A stretch of DNA of 5,848 bases. Source: Anaerolineae bacterium (GTDB taxonomy: Bacteria > Chloroflexota > Anaerolineae > 4572-78 > NAK82). The notes beneath the pieces are model-generated. The model was not told the DNA's origin. It worked only from the letters and a program-made list of their open reading frames with translations, and searched no databases. Of this stretch, positions 3,721 to 5,848 are shown piece by piece; position 1 is the stretch's first letter, and the number at the start of each line of letters is the position of its first letter. Location of the stretch: NCBI GenBank assembly GCA_030597485.1, contig JAUVRU010000166.1:1-5848 (forward strand), written 5' to 3'. The translations under genes and the position numbers were made by a program.

Positions 3721-5580
3721 CTAGTCCCACAGGTCCCTGGCGACATCCTCCAGCCCTAGCCGTTCCAGCACGTCGCGTTTAGGCACGGCTGCGTCTTGCG
3801 TCCATCCCATGTCCTCCAGGTATTCCCCCAGCATCTGTTCCAGCTGGACGGTGATGCCGGCGGTGGGGCCGTCGGGCAGTGCCGGACGCCCGTAGGCACG
3901 GTCGGGAGTGGGTTGGGTCACCGCGTTGATCCCGTGGCGCACGTTGAACGCCTGGCGAATGTTAGCGATGCGCTCCCCCACCGTCACCATATCCTCCACG
4001 GAGAATGGTTGACCGGTGACAGCGCTGAGGAACTCAGGAACGAAGGGGATGTGCGTGGAAAGGTAGCCGAACAGGCAGACGCCAGAGACGTTACTGACGT
4101 GATTCAGGCAACAGGCTTCCCGGATCCAGCGGCCCCGCCCTTCCTGCTGTTCCCGGTCTATGCCGAATCCCGGTCTATCCGATTCATAACCAGGCGGCAC
4201 CAGGAACTGGCAGGCCTGCGTGTGGCGGCCGGGTGTGGCGTCCATCTTGTAGATCACGCCCATGGCTGGCTCGAAGCGGGGGTCGTGCATGGGCAGTTCC
4301 TGGCCGCCGACGTGGATGGCGAACGGTTCCGATTCAGGTCCCAGTTTCTCGGCTGCTCGCTCCACCCCGGCGGCCAACAGATCGCCGATGTCCTCCCGAT
4401 GGGCGATCTTCTCCACCATGGCGTTCATCGACTCGTGATCTCCCCACGCCAGCTCGATGCCGCCGGTGTCTTCCGAGCTGATCAGACCATGCTCATAACA
4501 CTCGATGGCGAAGGCCACACAGCCGCCGGCCGAGATGGTGTCCAGCCCCAGGCGGTTGCACAGCTCGTTGGCCACGATGAGGGAGGGATAGTCATTGTTC
4601 AAGGTCATGGTGCCGAACGCCGAAGCACTCTCGTACTCTGGCTGGTGCGCCTCCACGGTGCGGCCCTGATACTCAACTTGGCTGGTTCCCCAACAGGAGA
4701 TGGGGCAGTGCCAGCACGACTTCCGCTCCAGGCGATACTCGAGCAGATGCTCAAACTCCAGCGGTTCCACGTCGGGGAAAGCGAGCACGCTGGCTCCCCA
4801 GTTGCGGGTGGGCGAATCACCGTTGACGGCACCGACGGGGGTGTAGCCGGGAGTGCCCTTGGTCCGATAGGCGTCGGCGAAGCCAACACCGCTGGTGATC
4901 TCCTTACCATATTTCTTGCTCAGTGCCCGGGCGGCCTCCGGGTCGGCCATCGGCACCTTTCTGGTGCCCCGGGCGGTCACCATCTTGAGACGTTTGGCGC
5001 CCATCACGGCGCCCAGGCCGGAACGGGCGGCAACCCGGCCCTTGTGGTGAACCACGCCCGAGATGAGGGAGAGCTTTTCCCCAGCCGGACCGATACAGGC
5101 GGCCTCGACGTCGTCGCCCAGCTCCGCTTTGACCCAGTCCTCCACCTGGTAACAGTCCTGGCCCCAGAGGTGGCCGGCGTCCCGCAGCTCGGCGCGCCCG
5201 TCGTCCAGGAACAGGTAGACAGGCCGGTCGGCGATGCCGGTGAAGAACACAGCGTCGTAGCCAGCCTGCTTGAGGGCCGCGGCGAAGAAGCCGCTGCCGT
5301 TGGCGTCACCCCAGCCGCCGGTGAGCGGCGATTTGCCCACCACCGTCCAGCGCGTGCCCGTGGCGGCCAACGTGCCGGTCAGCGGGCCGGTGGTGAAGCC
5401 GAGGATGTTCTCCGGCCCCAGCGGATCAGCCCCGGGGGGTATCCTCTCGTAAAGCAACCGGGCCCCCAGGCCATAGCCCCCGATGAAGTCGCGAAGCAGA
5501 CGCTCATCGGGAACCTCTTCGTGTATGGTGCTATTGTCGAGATTGACCCACAGTATCTTGCCCATATAGCCGCCTGACAT
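3721..5580 (-). CDS. Tungsten-type aldehyde:ferredoxin oxidoreductase (AOR) family protein
   Basis: The product has 619 residues, normal for the family. AOR enzymes oxidise aldehydes to carboxylic acids in the cytoplasm, passing electrons to ferredoxin through a tungsten-bispyranopterin and one 4Fe-4S cluster. The N-terminal domain (about 1-210) opens with YMGKILWVNL and contains FIGGYGLGARLLY and the pterin-side block TRWTVVGKSPLTGGWGD (76-92). The cluster ligands are Cys289, Cys292 and Cys296 (CWHCPISC), with Cys502 (SGVCLF) as the fourth. PEYES (314-318) and the GLDTIS block (345-350) are typical, as is DATPGRH (447-453). The two pterin-contact Asp positions, by motif alignment with Pyrococcus AOR, are Asn342 and Asn497. 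The start at 5580 has GGGGAGG at 5592-5586. This is the first gene of the block, followed by three SDR genes. Exact substrate and metal (W or Mo) are not determined by the sequence. Confidence 0.93.
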   Translation of the reverse strand: MSGGYMGKILWVNLDNSTIHEEVPDERLLRDFIGGYGLGARLLYERIPPGADPLGPENILGFTTGPLTGTLAATGTRWTVVGKSPLTGGWGDANGSGFFAAALKQAGYDAVFFTGIADRPVYLFLDDGRAELRDAGHLWGQDCYQVEDWVKAELGDDVEAACIGPAGEKLSLISGVVHHKGRVAARSGLGAVMGAKRLKMVTARGTRKVPMADPEAARALSKKYGKEITSGVGFADAYRTKGTPGYTPVGAVNGDSPTRNWGASVLAFPDVEPLEFEHLLEYRLERKSCWHCPISCWGTSQVEYQGRTVEAHQPEYESASAFGTMTLNNDYPSLIVANELCNRLGLDTISAGGCVAFAIECYEHGLISSEDTGGIELAWGDHESMNAMVEKIAHREDIGDLLAAGVERAAEKLGPESEPFAIHVGGQELPMHDPRFEPAMGVIYKMDATPGRHTQACQFLVPPGYESDRPGFGIDREQQEGRGRWIREACCLNHVSNVSGVCLFGYLSTHIPFVPEFLSAVTGQPFSVEDMVTVGERIANIRQAFNVRHGINAVTQPTPDRAYGRPALPDGPTAGITVQLEQMLGEYLEDMGWTQDAAVPKRDVLERLGLEDVARDLWD

Positions 5581-5585
5581 GTTTT

Positions 5586-5592
5586 CCTCCCC
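5586..5592 (-). promoter_or_regulatory. Shine-Dalgarno site of the AOR gene
   Basis: The minus strand reads GGGGAGG, 5 bases before the ATG at 5580. It supports Met1 and not Met6 as the start. Confidence 0.75.
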
Positions 5593-5669
5593 TTTCTACC
5601 TATCTCAAGTTTGGTCTGTTTCTGCCGAAAAGCACATCTTCCCATCGCGGAGCGCCCAGGTGCAGGCAG

Positions 5670-5683
5670 TACCGCCAGCGGTA
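5670..5683. promoter_or_regulatory. Perfect 14-bp palindrome upstream of the AOR gene (operator candidate)
   Basis: TACCGC (5670-5675) and GCGGTA (5678-5683) are exact complements around CA. The site lies about 90 bases before the AOR start, a plausible position for a dimeric regulator. No convincing -35/-10 pair was found beside it, so the link to transcription is unproven. Confidence 0.35.
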
Positions 5684-5688
5684 AGCCG

Positions 5689-5730
5689 CATTCATCATTC
5701 ATCGTTCATCGTTCATCATTCATCGTTCTG
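5689..5730. repeat. Heptamer tandem array, unit CRTTCAT
   Basis: Five in-phase copies (5689-5695, 5696-5702, 5703-5709, 5710-5716, 5717-5723) read CATTCAT, CATTCAT, CGTTCAT, CGTTCAT and CATTCAT. A degenerate sixth, CGTTCTG, ends at 5730. The second base alternates between A and G. It resembles the heptanucleotide tandem repeats known from filamentous cyanobacteria. It is non-coding, in the region upstream of the AOR gene. Confidence 0.85.
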
Positions 5731-5761
5731 TATCAATCTCTTTCACCGCAGCGACGTTGAA

Positions 5762-5848
5762 CCATCGGCACTGGCACCGATATTAAGCCATCGGCACTGG
5801 CACCGATATTAAGCCATCGGCACTGGCACCGATATTAAGCCATCGGCA
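5762..5848. repeat. 26-bp tandem repeat array, continuing past the window edge
   Basis: Three identical 26-base units (5762-5787, 5788-5813, 5814-5839) and 9 bases of a fourth (5840-5848) follow one another without spacers. Each unit begins CCATCGGCACTGG and ends CGATATTAAG. Because 26 is not a multiple of 3 and each unit contains TAA on both strands, all six frames are stopped, so the array is not coding. No mismatches between units suggests recent or ongoing expansion, as in a minisatellite. There are no variable spacers, so it is not CRISPR. Iteron-like protein binding is possible but unsupported. Confidence 0.9.

Noticed and set aside
3796..5577. A 593-codon open frame on the plus strand, antisense to the AOR gene
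   Set aside because: It mirrors the AOR gene in a GC-rich sequence, shows no recognisable domain and no ribosome site of note. The AOR reading has all cluster cysteines and family motifs.
5708..5736. TTGATA on the minus strand as an AOR -35 box
   Set aside because: The only partner at 17 bases is AACGAT, which lacks the essential first T, and it lies inside the heptamer array.
5762..5848. CRISPR array
   Set aside because: Units are directly adjoining with no variable spacers.

Overview
This looks like bacterial chromosome of fairly high GC content with strong Shine-Dalgarno sites, so it is not archaeal or phage-like. The gene content (a tungsten-type aldehyde oxidoreductase, tandem SDR dehydrogenases and a cyanobacterial/Chloroflexi-style small antitoxin with a RelE-like partner) and the abundance of short palindromic and tandem repeats suggest Chloroflexota or a similar environmental lineage. 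That placement is an inference from general knowledge and was not tested by any search.

Layout. Positions 1-477 (minus strand) hold a type II toxin-antitoxin pair: an intact 77-aa antitoxin followed 3 bp later by a RelE/ParE-type toxin that is interrupted by an in-frame TAG and runs off the left edge. Positions 478-792 carry no gene but hold back-to-back promoter candidates: one reading left into the toxin-antitoxin pair and one reading right into the cupin gene. The cupin transcript would begin with a leader that can fold into a 12-bp stem. Positions 793-1161 (plus strand) encode a single-domain cupin. Positions 1227-5580 (minus strand) form one co-directional block: an aldehyde:ferredoxin oxidoreductase (AOR) family protein, then three closely related short-chain dehydrogenases (SDR3, SDR2, SDR1 in transcription order). 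Positions 5581-5848, upstream of the AOR gene, hold a perfect 14-bp palindrome, a heptamer tandem array and a 26-bp tandem array that runs off the right edge.

How it may work together. The AOR family oxidises aldehydes to acids with ferredoxin, and SDR enzymes interconvert alcohols and carbonyls with NAD(P). The four genes plausibly form an oxidation module for alcohol or aldehyde compounds. The SDR copies share their catalytic core but differ at positions expected to line the substrate pocket, and one has lost the Asp that usually selects NAD, so they look like duplicates adapted to different substrates or cofactors. The substrate cannot be read from the sequence.

The most distinctive structural signal is a palindromic repeat at each SDR boundary (1185-1217, 2032-2068, a half-copy at 2859-2874, and 3656-3688). 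Two copies are exact reverse complements of each other, and a third shows compensatory base changes that preserve the hairpin.
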